Below, piece by piece: positions 10,137 to 18,186 of a DNA stretch of 64,000 nt (the first letter of the stretch is position 1; each line of letters begins with the position of its first letter). The DNA is from CAWEBF01 sp963807235 (lineage in GTDB: Bacteria > Acidobacteriota > Vicinamibacteria > Vicinamibacterales > UBA2999), in contig CAWEBF010000008.1 in the NCBI GenBank assembly GCA_963807235.1, forward strand, positions 62,001-126,000, given 5' to 3'. A program made the translations under genes and the position numbers. The notes beneath the pieces are model-generated. The model did no database searches and was not told the origin of the DNA. It saw nothing but the letters and a program-made list of their open reading frames with translations.

Positions 10137-11348
10137 TTGGCGGTGAGAACCCTCGGGGTCAGCCTGCTTCTCGCGGCCACGGTCAGCGCTCAGCGAGGCA
10201 GCGAGGACGTCCCGCAGTGGCGCGGTCTCCAGCGTGACGGCGCGGCGAGCGCCTTCGTGGAGCCCGCCACGTGGCCGGACGCGCTCACTCGCCGGTGGCG
10301 CGTGGAGGTCGGGGAGGGCTACGCATCCCCGCTCATCGTCGGCCCGACGGTGTTCGTCTTCTCCCGTCAGAACGGACGCGAAGTGCTGCGGGCGCTCGAC
10401 GCCGCGACCGGGACCGAGCGCTGGCAGTCCGGCTACGCGCTCGACTACACCCCCAGCCCCCCAACGGCTGCCCACGGCGCGGGCCCCAAGGCCACGCCGC
10501 TCGCGCACGAAGGCAAGGTGTTCACGAACGGCATCAGCGGCATCGTGGCCGCCTTCGACGCACAAACCGGCAGGCTGCTGTGGCGGACGGACGCACCCGC
10601 GGAACCGCCCTACTTCAGCGCGGCGTCCTCGCCGCTCGGTCTGCCGGGACTGGTGGTCGTGCACCCGGGCAACTACGACGCCTTGACCGCGTTCGACGCA
10701 TCCACCGGCACGGTCAAGTGGAGGACCGGGGCCGGCGGGTCCTTCATGTCGCCTGTCCTCGCGACGCTCCAGGGCGTGCCGCAGGTGCTGTCGGTGACAC
10801 AGGCCGGCGTCATGAGCGTCTCGGCGTCCGACGGCCGCATGCTGTGGGAGTACGCCTGGCCCGGCGCCAGGCAGGGCGGCATCATGCCGACCGTTCACGG
10901 CAACGAGGTTGTCGTGAGCGCCGCGGGGTCCGGCGTGTTGGCCGTCCGTCCCACCATGCGCAACGGCGCGTGGACGGTGGAGAAGGTGTGGGAGACCGCC
11001 GAAGCGGAGATGTACCTCAGCCACCCGGTTGTGGTGGGTGAGACGCTGTACGGGTTCTCGACCAAGGCCCGCGGACAGCTCTTCGCGTTGGATCTGCGCG
11101 ACGGGCACATGCGCTGGCTCGGGCCGCCCCGGCAAGCGACCAACGTCGCGGTGACGAAGGCCGGCAACTTCCTGCTGCTGCTGGAAGATGACGGCGAGCT
11201 GATCGTCGCCTGGGCCGATAACAACGCGTTCGACCCCGTGAAGCGCTACCGCGTGGGGGAGAGCGCCACCTGGGCGCAGCCGGTCGTCTCGGGCCGGCGG
11301 ATCTTGATTCGCGACGGAAACGCATTGACGATGTGGACGTTGGATTGA
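10137..11348 (+). CDS. Exported PQQ-like beta-propeller protein (BamB-like)
   Basis: A protein of about 400 residues with a short signal peptide (VRTLGVSLLLAATVSA) and repeated propeller blades of the type LRALDAATGTERW, VAAFDAQTGRLLWRT, LTAFDASTGTVKWRT and LFALDLRDGHMRW. These are PQQ-enzyme or BamB-type repeats. No PQQ-binding vicinal cysteines or catalytic aspartate are seen, so this is probably a non-enzymatic propeller. The start is TTG 10137 or GTG 10143. The gene is divergent from the kinase-like gene at 10057, so the 80-base gap between them should hold both promoters. Confidence 0.75.
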   Translation: MAVRTLGVSLLLAATVSAQRGSEDVPQWRGLQRDGAASAFVEPATWPDALTRRWRVEVGEGYASPLIVGPTVFVFSRQNGREVLRALDAATGTERWQSGYALDYTPSPPTAAHGAGPKATPLAHEGKVFTNGISGIVAAFDAQTGRLLWRTDAPAEPPYFSAASSPLGLPGLVVVHPGNYDALTAFDASTGTVKWRTGAGGSFMSPVLATLQGVPQVLSVTQAGVMSVSASDGRMLWEYAWPGARQGGIMPTVHGNEVVVSAAGSGVLAVRPTMRNGAWTVEKVWETAEAEMYLSHPVVVGETLYGFSTKARGQLFALDLRDGHMRWLGPPRQATNVAVTKAGNFLLLLEDDGELIVAWADNNAFDPVKRYRVGESATWAQPVVSGRRILIRDGNALTMWTLD

Positions 11349-11354
11349 GCCCTG

Positions 11355-11382
11355 GAGCCTGGAGCCCGGAGCCTGGAGCCTG
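11355..11382 (+). repeat. Heptamer tandem repeat, four copies of GGAGCCY
   Basis: Units GGAGCCT, GGAGCCC, GGAGCCT and GGAGCCT stand end to end in the gap between the propeller stop (11348) and the NHL gene start (11387). The last copy lies where the ribosome-binding site of the NHL gene should be. Confidence 0.85.
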
Positions 11383-11386
11383 AAAG

Positions 11387-12496
11387 ATGAATCGCAGTCA
11401 CTACCTCGCGCTGGCCTTCGCGGGCCTTGGGCTCTTTGCGTCGCCCGCTTCCGGACAGCGAGGCGCCATCCAGGTCCCGCAGTTCGCCGTCGATCCGTTC
11501 TGGCCGAAGCCGCTGCCGAACAACTGGCTGCTGGGGCAAGTGTCCGGCGTGGCCGTGGACAAGCGCGGGCACGTCTGGGTGGTGCAGCGGCCGCGATCGC
11601 TATCCGACCGCGAGCTGGGCGCGCAGCAGAAGCCGCCGTACAGCAAGTGCTGCGTTGCGGCGCCGCCCGTGCTGGTCTTCGACGCGGCAGGCACGGTGGT
11701 GCGCTCCTGGGGCGGCCCCGGGCCGGGCTACGAGTGGCCGGACAGCGAGCACGGCATCTACGTGGACGACGACGACAACGTGTGGCTGGCCGGCAACGGC
11801 GAGAAGGATGCGCAGCTGCTGAAGTTCACGCTCGAGGGCAAGTTCCTGCTGCAGATTGGGCGCAGCGGGCAGTCGAAGGGCAGCAACGACACCGCGAACC
11901 TGGGCAGCCCGGCCGACATCCGCGTGGACACAGCGGCACGGGAAGTGTTCGTGGCCGACGGCTACCGGAACCGCCGCATCGTCGTCTTCGATTCGCAGAC
12001 CGGCGCCTACAAGCGCCATTGGGGCGCGTACGGCAAGCCCCCGAGCGACGACAAGACGCCGCCCTACGATCCGGCGCGGCCGCCGTCACCGCAGTTCGGC
12101 AACCCGGTGCACTGCGTCCGGTTCTCCAACGACGGCCTGGTGCACGTGTGCGACCGCACCAACAACCGCGTGCAGGTATTCCGGAAGAACGGCACGTTCG
12201 TATCGGAGGCCGTCTTCGAGAAGGACACCAGGCTGAACGGCTCCGTGTCGGAGCTGGTGTTCTCGCCCGACGCGGCGCAGCGGTTCGTCTACATGGTGGA
12301 CGGCGTGAACAACGAGCTTCGCATCATCGATCGGGCCAGCAACGCCGTGCTGGGCCGGCTGGGCCGGCCCGGCCGCTACGCGGGCCAGTTCCACGTGGTC
12401 CACAACGTGGCCGTGGATCGCGACGGAAACCTCTACACCACCGAGGTGAACACCGGGCAGCGCGTGCAGAAGTTCCGGCGGATCGACGCCCGCTGA
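11387..12496 (+). CDS. Secreted NHL-repeat beta-propeller protein
   Basis: A 369-residue protein with a signal peptide (MNRSHYLALAFAGLGLFASP, cleavage near ASGQ). Repeated NHL-type blades follow: GVAVDKRGHVWVVQRPR, GIYVDDDDNVWLAGNG, DIRVDTAAREVFVADGYRNR, CVRFSNDGLVHVCDRTNNR and NVAVDRDGNLYTTEVNTGQR. The order of blades resembles the catalytic propeller of peptidyl-alpha-hydroxyglycine alpha-amidating lyase, and such proteins are often annotated that way, but I cannot confirm its metal and catalytic residues. A periplasmic binding or lyase role is inferred. Confidence 0.75.
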   Translation: MNRSHYLALAFAGLGLFASPASGQRGAIQVPQFAVDPFWPKPLPNNWLLGQVSGVAVDKRGHVWVVQRPRSLSDRELGAQQKPPYSKCCVAAPPVLVFDAAGTVVRSWGGPGPGYEWPDSEHGIYVDDDDNVWLAGNGEKDAQLLKFTLEGKFLLQIGRSGQSKGSNDTANLGSPADIRVDTAAREVFVADGYRNRRIVVFDSQTGAYKRHWGAYGKPPSDDKTPPYDPARPPSPQFGNPVHCVRFSNDGLVHVCDRTNNRVQVFRKNGTFVSEAVFEKDTRLNGSVSELVFSPDAAQRFVYMVDGVNNELRIIDRASNAVLGRLGRPGRYAGQFHVVHNVAVDRDGNLYTTEVNTGQRVQKFRRIDAR

Positions 12497-12524
12497 CCGG
12501 GGCCGATCCATGGCGCGGCCGATC

Positions 12525-12530
12525 TATACT
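12525..12530 (+). promoter_or_regulatory. Possible -10 element TATACT before the DUF6152 gene
   Basis: TATACT followed by GCC lies 26 bases before the ATG at 12551, with a GGAGG ribosome site in between. It matches the string before 4167. No clear -35 was seen. Confidence 0.3.
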
Positions 12531-12550
12531 GCCGGTCGCTGGAGGAAACC

Positions 12551-12943
12551 ATGAGCATGCGGCTTCTCGCGATTGCGGCGCTGCTGCTGGCGCTCCCGGT
12601 GATGGCCCCGATTGCGGCGCACCACTCGGTGCCCGGCCAGTTCGACGTGTCGAAGCCGATGAACCTTACCGGCACGATTTCCAAGGTGGATTGGATCAAC
12701 CCGCACATCTACGTCCATCTGGACGTCAAGGACGGCAAGGGTGCGGTGAACGCGTGGGCCCTGGCCACGCTGCCGACCGCCATGATGCGCCGCTCCAAGA
12801 TCACGAGGGCGTCGCTCACGGGCAAGCCGGGCGAGGTGGTGACGATCCGCGCGGTGCCGGCCCGCGACGGCACGAAGAACCTCGGCTGGATCAACAAGAT
12901 CACGTACGCGGACGGGCGCTACCTGCAGTTGGGCGGGCAGTAG
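12551..12943 (+). CDS. Secreted DUF6152-family protein
   Basis: A 130-residue exported protein: signal peptide, then the family's opening AHHSV and a compact beta-rich domain (MNLTGTISKVDWINPHIYVH, later GEVVTIRAVPARDGTKNLGW). It is a paralogue of the gene at 28113, which opens AHHSHANYD and shares the pattern tGTv-VxWIxPHxxvxLDVK. The function is unknown; the histidine pair after the signal cleavage site could bind metal. A strong GGAGG ribosome site precedes ATG 12551. It sits just upstream of a lipoprotein of the five-member secreted family, and its paralogue also neighbours a member of that family. Confidence 0.8.
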   Translation: MSMRLLAIAALLLALPVMAPIAAHHSVPGQFDVSKPMNLTGTISKVDWINPHIYVHLDVKDGKGAVNAWALATLPTAMMRRSKITRASLTGKPGEVVTIRAVPARDGTKNLGWINKITYADGRYLQLGGQ

Positions 12944-12958
12944 GAGGAGGTGCCAGCC

Positions 12959-13870
12959 ATGCGCAATCCATTCGTGTCCCTGTTGAGCACGGCCGCCGCC
13001 GCGGTGTTGGCTGTCGCCTGCGGGTCGGCGCAGCCACGCGAAGAGGCATCGGCACCAGCCGCTTCGGCCGCCGCACCCGGTGAGCGCGGCTCTCCTGAAC
13101 AGCTGAAGGCACTGGCGTCGCGGCCCACGCCGCACCTGCCCGATGGCCGTCCCGATCTGAACGCCACGTGGGATCACCTGGGCGGGATCGAGTTCGTGCG
13201 GATCCGCGAGCAGGCCGGGGAAAACGAGTCGGTGTGCATCTTCGGCTGCGCGCCGCCCCCGGGCCAGGCAGGCGCCGCCCCGACCGGTCCGCCGCCCCAG
13301 GGCCCCCCGGGTCCCGGTTTCCCCAAGTACAAGCCCGAGTTCGCCGCCAAGGTGAAGGACCTGAAGGATCGCCAGGTGCAGGTGGACACCCTGCTTCAAT
13401 GCGCGCCTCCGGGCGTGCCCCGCATCGGCCCGCCCGCGAAGATCGTCCAAACGGCGCGCGAGGTGGTGTTCCTGTACGACGACGTGAACGGCCCGTATTT
13501 CCGCACCATTCCGACCGACGGCCGGCCGCATCGCACCGATCTCGAGCCGAGCTATCTCGGTGATGCCATCGGCCGCTACGAGGGCGACACGTTGATCGTC
13601 GAGACGCGGAATCTGAACGACGAGACGTGGCTGACCGACGACGGCGCGTTCCACACCACGAACCTCAAGGTCGTGGAGCGGCTGCAGCGGGTCGGCGACA
13701 CGATCATCTACGAAGCCGTGGCGGAGGATCCGGAGGTGCTGGCCGAGCCTTTCGCCATGAAGCCGATGACGCTGTGGGTCGGCACCGAGGAACTCGCCGA
13801 GCCGGCGAGATGTGACGATCGCGATCTCGCCCACATGGTGGACGGGTCGTATCACAGTAACCCGAGGTAG
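12959..13870 (+). CDS. Lipoprotein of a five-member secreted paralogous family (member 1)
   Basis: A protein of 303 residues from ATG 12959, chosen because GGAGG sits 9 bases upstream; a GTG at 12950 is also in frame. The lipobox LAVAC ends the signal peptide, so it is probably lipid-anchored. The C-terminal half carries the shared family core: FRTIPTDGRPH, then GRYEGDTLIVETRNL and a segment of the type xVVERLxR...IIYEAVAEDP. Related copies lie at 18187, 19986, 28502 and 43833. The family has no name I recognise and its function is unknown; the core looks like a beta-rich ligand-binding domain. A proline-rich stretch (GPPPQGPPGPGFP) splits the two halves. Confidence 0.65.
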   Translation: MRNPFVSLLSTAAAAVLAVACGSAQPREEASAPAASAAAPGERGSPEQLKALASRPTPHLPDGRPDLNATWDHLGGIEFVRIREQAGENESVCIFGCAPPPGQAGAAPTGPPPQGPPGPGFPKYKPEFAAKVKDLKDRQVQVDTLLQCAPPGVPRIGPPAKIVQTAREVVFLYDDVNGPYFRTIPTDGRPHRTDLEPSYLGDAIGRYEGDTLIVETRNLNDETWLTDDGAFHTTNLKVVERLQRVGDTIIYEAVAEDPEVLAEPFAMKPMTLWVGTEELAEPARCDDRDLAHMVDGSYHSNPR

Positions 13871-13880
13871 TGGGAAGCAA

Positions 13881-13908
13881 GGCTAAAGGCTAAAGGCCAA
13901 AGGCTAAA
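13881..13908 (+). repeat. Heptamer tandem repeat, four copies of GGCYAAA
   Basis: Units GGCTAAA, GGCTAAA, GGCCAAA and GGCTAAA run end to end in the 49-base gap between the lipoprotein stop and the next gene. They stop just before the GGGAGGAG ribosome site. Confidence 0.88.
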
Positions 13909-13919
13909 GGGAGGAGACG

Positions 13920-14576
13920 GTGTTCAGGTTGATTTCCCGTACGTCGCGGGCGGCGGCGGTTGCCGCGCTCGTGGTGGTGGGCACGTCGTCGCTGGCCGCG
14001 CAGCTGGCGAGCCGGCCTGCCGACGAGTGGGTCAAGACCCTCGAAGCGCCTGAACGCGTCTCCGGTCTGAAGATCGACCAGGTGGTGGCGGCGATGCGGC
14101 TGCGCCCCACCGACGTCGTGGCCGACCTGGGCGCTGGTACCGGGCTCTTCGAGGTGGCGCTGGCCAGGGCCGTGCCGTCGGGCCGCGTCTACGCCGTGGA
14201 ACTCGATGAGAAGTTCTTCCCGCACATCCAGGCCAAGGTGAAGGCGGCGGGCGTGAGCAACGTCCGCATGGTCACGGGCCAGTTCACCGACCCGTCGCTG
14301 CCGGCACGTGATGTGGACGTCGCGCTGTTCCACGACGTGCTGCATCACGTGGAGAACCGCGCGGCATACTTGAAGAGCCTGGCCGGCTACCTGAAGCCGG
14401 GCGCCCGCATCGTGACCGTGGAGTTCAACGCGGCCGACAGCCCGCACAAGGATCAGCCGGCCCTTGTCGTCAGCAAGGAAGAAGGCAACCGGCTTCTCGC
14501 CGGGATCGGCTTCACGCCGTCCGAGGATCACGCGCTCTTCCCGGACAAATGGTTCGTGGCCTACACGCGCCGCTGA
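13920..14576 (+). CDS. Exported class I SAM-dependent methyltransferase-like protein
   Basis: A 218-residue protein from GTG 13920, preceded by GGGAGGAG. After a signal peptide (about residues 1-27, ending near SSLAAQ) comes a Rossmann methyltransferase: motif I VVADLGAGTGLFEVALA, the acidic end of strand 2 (VYAVELDE), and DVALFHDVLHHVENRA typical of UbiE-like enzymes. Export is puzzling because SAM is cytoplasmic. It may be a lipid- or membrane-associated enzyme, or the signal may act as an anchor. The last 28 bases overlap the start of the amidohydrolase gene. Confidence 0.8.
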   Translation: MFRLISRTSRAAAVAALVVVGTSSLAAQLASRPADEWVKTLEAPERVSGLKIDQVVAAMRLRPTDVVADLGAGTGLFEVALARAVPSGRVYAVELDEKFFPHIQAKVKAAGVSNVRMVTGQFTDPSLPARDVDVALFHDVLHHVENRAAYLKSLAGYLKPGARIVTVEFNAADSPHKDQPALVVSKEEGNRLLAGIGFTPSEDHALFPDKWFVAYTRR

Positions 14577-15931
14577 CGCTCGCCGTCGCGGCGCTGCTGG
14601 CGCTCCCCGCCAGTCGCACCGCCGCGCAGGGCCCGCCCGCAATCGTCGCCTACGAGAACCTGCGCCTCATCCCCGGTGACGGCCAACCGGCCATGGAGCA
14701 GGCGACGCTGCTGGTCGAGAAGGGGCGCGTGCGTCAGGTTGGTGCGACCTTCGAGGTCCGCGTGCCTGCGGGGGCCGCGCGCGTGGACTTGCGCGGCAAG
14801 ACCGTGGTGCCCACGTTCGTCAACGCGCACACGCACCCCGGGTTCCAGCGCGGCGCCTGGTACTCGCGCGACAACTACACGCGCGACCAGATCCTCCAGG
14901 ACCTCGACCGCGCGCTCTACTTCGGCGTGGCCGCGGTGTTTTCGCAAGGGATCGACCCTGGTGAGGTGGCGTTTCAGATTCGCGCGGACCAGGCCGCGGG
15001 CCGGGTGGGCGGTGCGCGGCTACGGCTTGCCGGCATCGGCATCGGCTCGCCGAACGCGGGCCCGGGCGCGGCAGCCTACCAGGGCATCGCCTACGAGCTG
15101 ACGACGCCGGACGAAGGGCGCAAGGCCGTGGCGGAGCAGGCGGCGCGGAAGGTGGACGCCATCAAGATCTGGGTGGACGACCGCAACGGCCGCGCCCCGA
15201 GGCTGACGCAGCCAGCCTACGCCGCCATCATCGACGAGGCCCACAAACGCGGGCTGAAGGTGAACGCCCACGTGTTCTATCTCGCCGATCTCAAGGGGCT
15301 CGTGAACGCGGGCGTGGACGGGCTGGCGCACCTGGCGCGCGATCTGGAACTGGACGACGAGGCGGTGGCGGCCATCGTCAAGCGCGGCGTCGTGGTGATG
15401 CCGACGCTGGCGACGCCGGAGCGCACCACGCACACCGCCGTGCCCCCTTCGCTGGCTGCGTGGCTCGACGGGCCAGGCGGCGCGGCTCTGGGCGCCGCCG
15501 CCGTCGATGGTGTGAAGGCGACCTTCGGAGGCCGTACCCCCGCGGCCGCGGCGGCCGCACGTGAGCGGTATCAGATCCTGCAGCGCAGCGTCGCTCGGCT
15601 GGCCAAGGCCGGCGCGAAACTGCTGCTCGGCAGCGACACCGGCATCCAGGATCTCCCCTTCGGTTACACCGAGCACCGCGAGCTCGAGATGCTGGTTGGA
15701 GCCGGCGTCACGCCGATGCAGGCGATTGTCGCGGCAACAAGCCGGCCGGCCGAGTACATGGGGCTTCGCGACCTTGGGTCGCTTTCGCCAGGCAGGGCCG
15801 CGAGCTTCATCGTGCTCGACGCGAACCCGCTCGAGGACATCACCAACACGCGCCGCATCGCCGATGTCTACATCGACGGCCGCCGCGTGGACCGGCAGGC
15901 GCTGCTCGCGCGGCTCTCCGCCGCTCGCTGA
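14549..15931 (+). CDS. Exported metal-dependent amidohydrolase
   Basis: A 460-residue imidazolonepropionase/dipeptidase-type amidohydrolase. A signal peptide ends near ASRTAAQ. The metal site is intact: NAHTHPG (HxH) on strand 1, a lysine in DAIKIWVDD where the bridging carboxylated lysine sits, NAHVF and GLAHLAR for the other histidines, and LLGSDTGIQ for the catalytic aspartate. The C-terminal composite sandwich ends GRAASFIVLDANPLEDI. The substrate is unknown. The ATG at 14549 overlaps the methyltransferase by 28 bases, so the two genes are co-transcribed. Confidence 0.85.
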   Translation: MVRGLHAPLTLAVAALLALPASRTAAQGPPAIVAYENLRLIPGDGQPAMEQATLLVEKGRVRQVGATFEVRVPAGAARVDLRGKTVVPTFVNAHTHPGFQRGAWYSRDNYTRDQILQDLDRALYFGVAAVFSQGIDPGEVAFQIRADQAAGRVGGARLRLAGIGIGSPNAGPGAAAYQGIAYELTTPDEGRKAVAEQAARKVDAIKIWVDDRNGRAPRLTQPAYAAIIDEAHKRGLKVNAHVFYLADLKGLVNAGVDGLAHLARDLELDDEAVAAIVKRGVVVMPTLATPERTTHTAVPPSLAAWLDGPGGAALGAAAVDGVKATFGGRTPAAAAAARERYQILQRSVARLAKAGAKLLLGSDTGIQDLPFGYTEHRELEMLVGAGVTPMQAIVAATSRPAEYMGLRDLGSLSPGRAASFIVLDANPLEDITNTRRIADVYIDGRRVDRQALLARLSAAR

Positions 15932-15937
15932 GGACCG

Positions 15938-16741
15938 TTGCATTGGTCCTCGGTGACCCTCGGCTACATCTCGTATCTGGCGCTGGTGTCGTGCGTCCGG
16001 CCCATCTTTCATCCGGCGCGTCCCCGGGCGTTGCTGGCCGCCGGCGTGGCCTGGGTCGCATACGCCGCAGCCCGGATCAGCGGCGCTGATCTCGAGGCAC
16101 TGACGGCACCGCCGCAGATCATCCTGCCTGCGTTGATCCTGCTGCTCGGCTACTGGCTGTCCGGCCTGTTCTTCGTGCGTCCAGAGCCCGCGATCGAGCG
16201 ACGGCTGCTGCGGCTCGATCACGCGGTTCTGCCGCGTATGAGCGCCGTACGATGGATGCAAGGCGCGCCGCGCCTGCTGCTCGAGTACCTGGAGCTGAGC
16301 TACCTGCTGGTGTACGGGCTGCTGCCCGCCGGAGCGGTCGTCGTCGCGTTTGCCGGCGAGGTATCGGACGTGGCCCGCTTCTGGACGGTGGTGCTGCTGG
16401 CCGAGTTCGCCTGCTATGCGGTGCTGCCATGGATCCAGACGCGCCCGCCGAGGATCCTCGAGGACGCGGCGCTGGCGCCACCGCCGATCGGTATCCGCCG
16501 CTTCAACCTCGCGATCGCGTCGCGTGCCAGCATCCAGGCCAATACGCTGCCGAGCGGTCACGCGGCTGGCGCAGTGGCCGCGGCGCTGTGCGTCGGCGAC
16601 ATCTGGCCGGCGGCCGGGGCGGTGTTCATGGTGATGGCGGCGAGCATCCTGGTGGCGACCGTCGTCGGCCGCTACCACTACGCCGTGGATTCAGTCCTCG
16701 GCGCGCTGGTCGCCGTTGTCGCGTGGAAGATCGCCGGCTGA
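15938..16741 (+). CDS. Integral membrane PAP2-family phosphatase
   Basis: A 267-residue multi-pass protein with about six hydrophobic segments. The PAP2 signature is present but looser than in the gene at 4167: QTRPPR, TLPSGHAAGAVAAAL (PSGH) and GRYHYAVDSVLGA (RxxHxxxD). The first motif lies just before the PSGH region. The start is TTG 15938 or GTG 15953, both weak. It probably acts on lipid phosphates or polyprenyl phosphates at the periplasmic face. The gene lies 6 bases after the amidohydrolase stop and converges with the beta-lactamase-like gene. Confidence 0.75.
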   Translation: MHWSSVTLGYISYLALVSCVRPIFHPARPRALLAAGVAWVAYAAARISGADLEALTAPPQIILPALILLLGYWLSGLFFVRPEPAIERRLLRLDHAVLPRMSAVRWMQGAPRLLLEYLELSYLLVYGLLPAGAVVVAFAGEVSDVARFWTVVLLAEFACYAVLPWIQTRPPRILEDAALAPPPIGIRRFNLAIASRASIQANTLPSGHAAGAVAAALCVGDIWPAAGAVFMVMAASILVATVVGRYHYAVDSVLGALVAVVAWKIAG

Positions 16742-16749
16742 TACGACAG

Positions 16750-18102
16750 TCAGGGCACGCGGGCGAGCGCCCACACGTTCATCTGGAGGTAGTCGGCGCG
16801 TCCATCCGCGCCGCGGCCGAAGGTGATTGTCTCCGTGCCGCCCCGCGGCAAGTCCGTTGCGAACCTGTCGGGGCCCACCTGAAGAAGAGGGAAGTCGCGG
16901 CCGAAGCGGCGCAGCACAAGGCTGTCGCTCTTGCGCACGACCTCGACGGTGAACCGTCGCGGGTTGCGATAGGTGCCAACGTATCCCTGCGGATCCGAGA
17001 GAGTTCCGCCAGCGGCAATCGGCAACGGCGGTGCCGCTGACGCGGCGACGCCCGCCGCGCGAAACAGCGTCTGGACGATCGGCGTCAGCGCCGCGTTGTC
17101 GCCGTTGCTCAGCACCACGACGCCCACGCCGGCCACGTGATCGATCGTGACCTGCGCCGTGTAGCCGGTCATCGTCCCGCCGTGGCCGAACGTCCGCTCC
17201 GTCAGGAACTGGCCGAGGCCGTAGCGTTCACCGGTCGTGGGAATGGAGGCGACCGCAGTGCGGAAGGTCGAGGCAAGACCGGCAGGCAGCGCCTGGTTTC
17301 CGTCCACCCTGCCGTCGTTGAGCAGCGCGACGACGAACCTGGCCATCTCCCGCGCGCTCGAGTAGACCGTGCCCGCCGGCCACAGCCGCGCGTCGTTGGG
17401 GAGGGGACGGACCGCGGAAAACACGCCGGCGTTGTCGCGGCGATGGCCGACGGCAAGGGGCCACGTCATGGCCTCGGTGGGCCGGAACGTGGTGCGCGCC
17501 ATCCCGAGCGGATCGAACACGCGCGCCCGCATCACGTCCGCGAAGGGCTTCTTGTCCGCTTCCTGCAGCGCCAGGCCGGCCAGCGCGAAGCCCGAGTTCG
17601 AGTAGGAGAACGCGCGTCCGGGCGGCAGCAGGCAGTACTCCGCCGTCCACGTGCGGGGATATGCCGCCAGTCCCTCTTCGCCCTGCGGCCCGAACTCGTC
17701 GGGCTCGTCCATCAGCCCGCCGGTGTGCGAGAGCAGCTGCCGGAGCGTCGGCGCCCCCACGCAGGGCTGCAGGCCGCTGACATAGCGGCTGACCGGCGCG
17801 TCCACGTCGATGCTCTTCGACGCGTGCGCAGACATCAGCGCCGCGGCGGTCAGCATCTTGGTGGCCGAGCCGATCTGGAACAGAGTGTCCGGTGTGACGG
17901 CCGCCTTGGTCTCCGCGCTGGCCACGCCGAAGCCCTGCGCGTAGATCACGCGATCGCCCCGCACCACCGCCACCGCCACGCCGGGAGCTCCCGCCCGCGA
18001 AAGCTCCTCCCGCACCTGAGCTTCTGCCGCGGACAACTCAGGTGATGTCTCTTGAGCACCCGCGACAGCCATCAATCCGAGCACCAACAGAAAGCGGGCC
18101 AT
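16750..18102 (-). CDS. Exported serine hydrolase, class C beta-lactamase/DD-peptidase fold
   Basis: A protein of 450 residues from the ATG at 18102, chosen because it places the signal peptide (MARFLLVLGLMAVAG) at the very N-terminus; a second ATG at 18120 adds six residues. The three motifs of the penicillin-binding fold are clear: GSATKML (SxxK), YSNSGFALAG (YxN) and FGHGGTMTGY (HxG). A C-terminal domain of about 100 residues follows, as in many esterase-like and D-aminopeptidase-like members. The substrate is unknown. Confidence 0.85.
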   Translation of the reverse strand: MARFLLVLGLMAVAGAQETSPELSAAEAQVREELSRAGAPGVAVAVVRGDRVIYAQGFGVASAETKAAVTPDTLFQIGSATKMLTAAALMSAHASKSIDVDAPVSRYVSGLQPCVGAPTLRQLLSHTGGLMDEPDEFGPQGEEGLAAYPRTWTAEYCLLPPGRAFSYSNSGFALAGLALQEADKKPFADVMRARVFDPLGMARTTFRPTEAMTWPLAVGHRRDNAGVFSAVRPLPNDARLWPAGTVYSSAREMARFVVALLNDGRVDGNQALPAGLASTFRTAVASIPTTGERYGLGQFLTERTFGHGGTMTGYTAQVTIDHVAGVGVVVLSNGDNAALTPIVQTLFRAAGVAASAAPPLPIAAGGTLSDPQGYVGTYRNPRRFTVEVVRKSDSLVLRRFGRDFPLLQVGPDRFATDLPRGGTETITFGRGADGRADYLQMNVWALARVP

Positions 18103-18123
18103 GAACTCAGTATTCTGCATTCC

Positions 18124-18158
18124 GAGTTGTGAGTTGTGAATTGTGAATTGTGCATTGT
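18124..18158 (+). repeat. Heptamer tandem repeat, five copies of GRRTTGT-like unit
   Basis: Units GAGTTGT, GAGTTGT, GAATTGT, GAATTGT and GCATTGT follow one another in the gap between the divergent hydrolase (start 18102/18120) and the fusion gene. The array is related in unit sequence to the one at 24701. It occupies most of the shared promoter region. Confidence 0.85.
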
Positions 18159-18186
18159 GACTTGCTCTTCAGCTACTATCCCCGCG

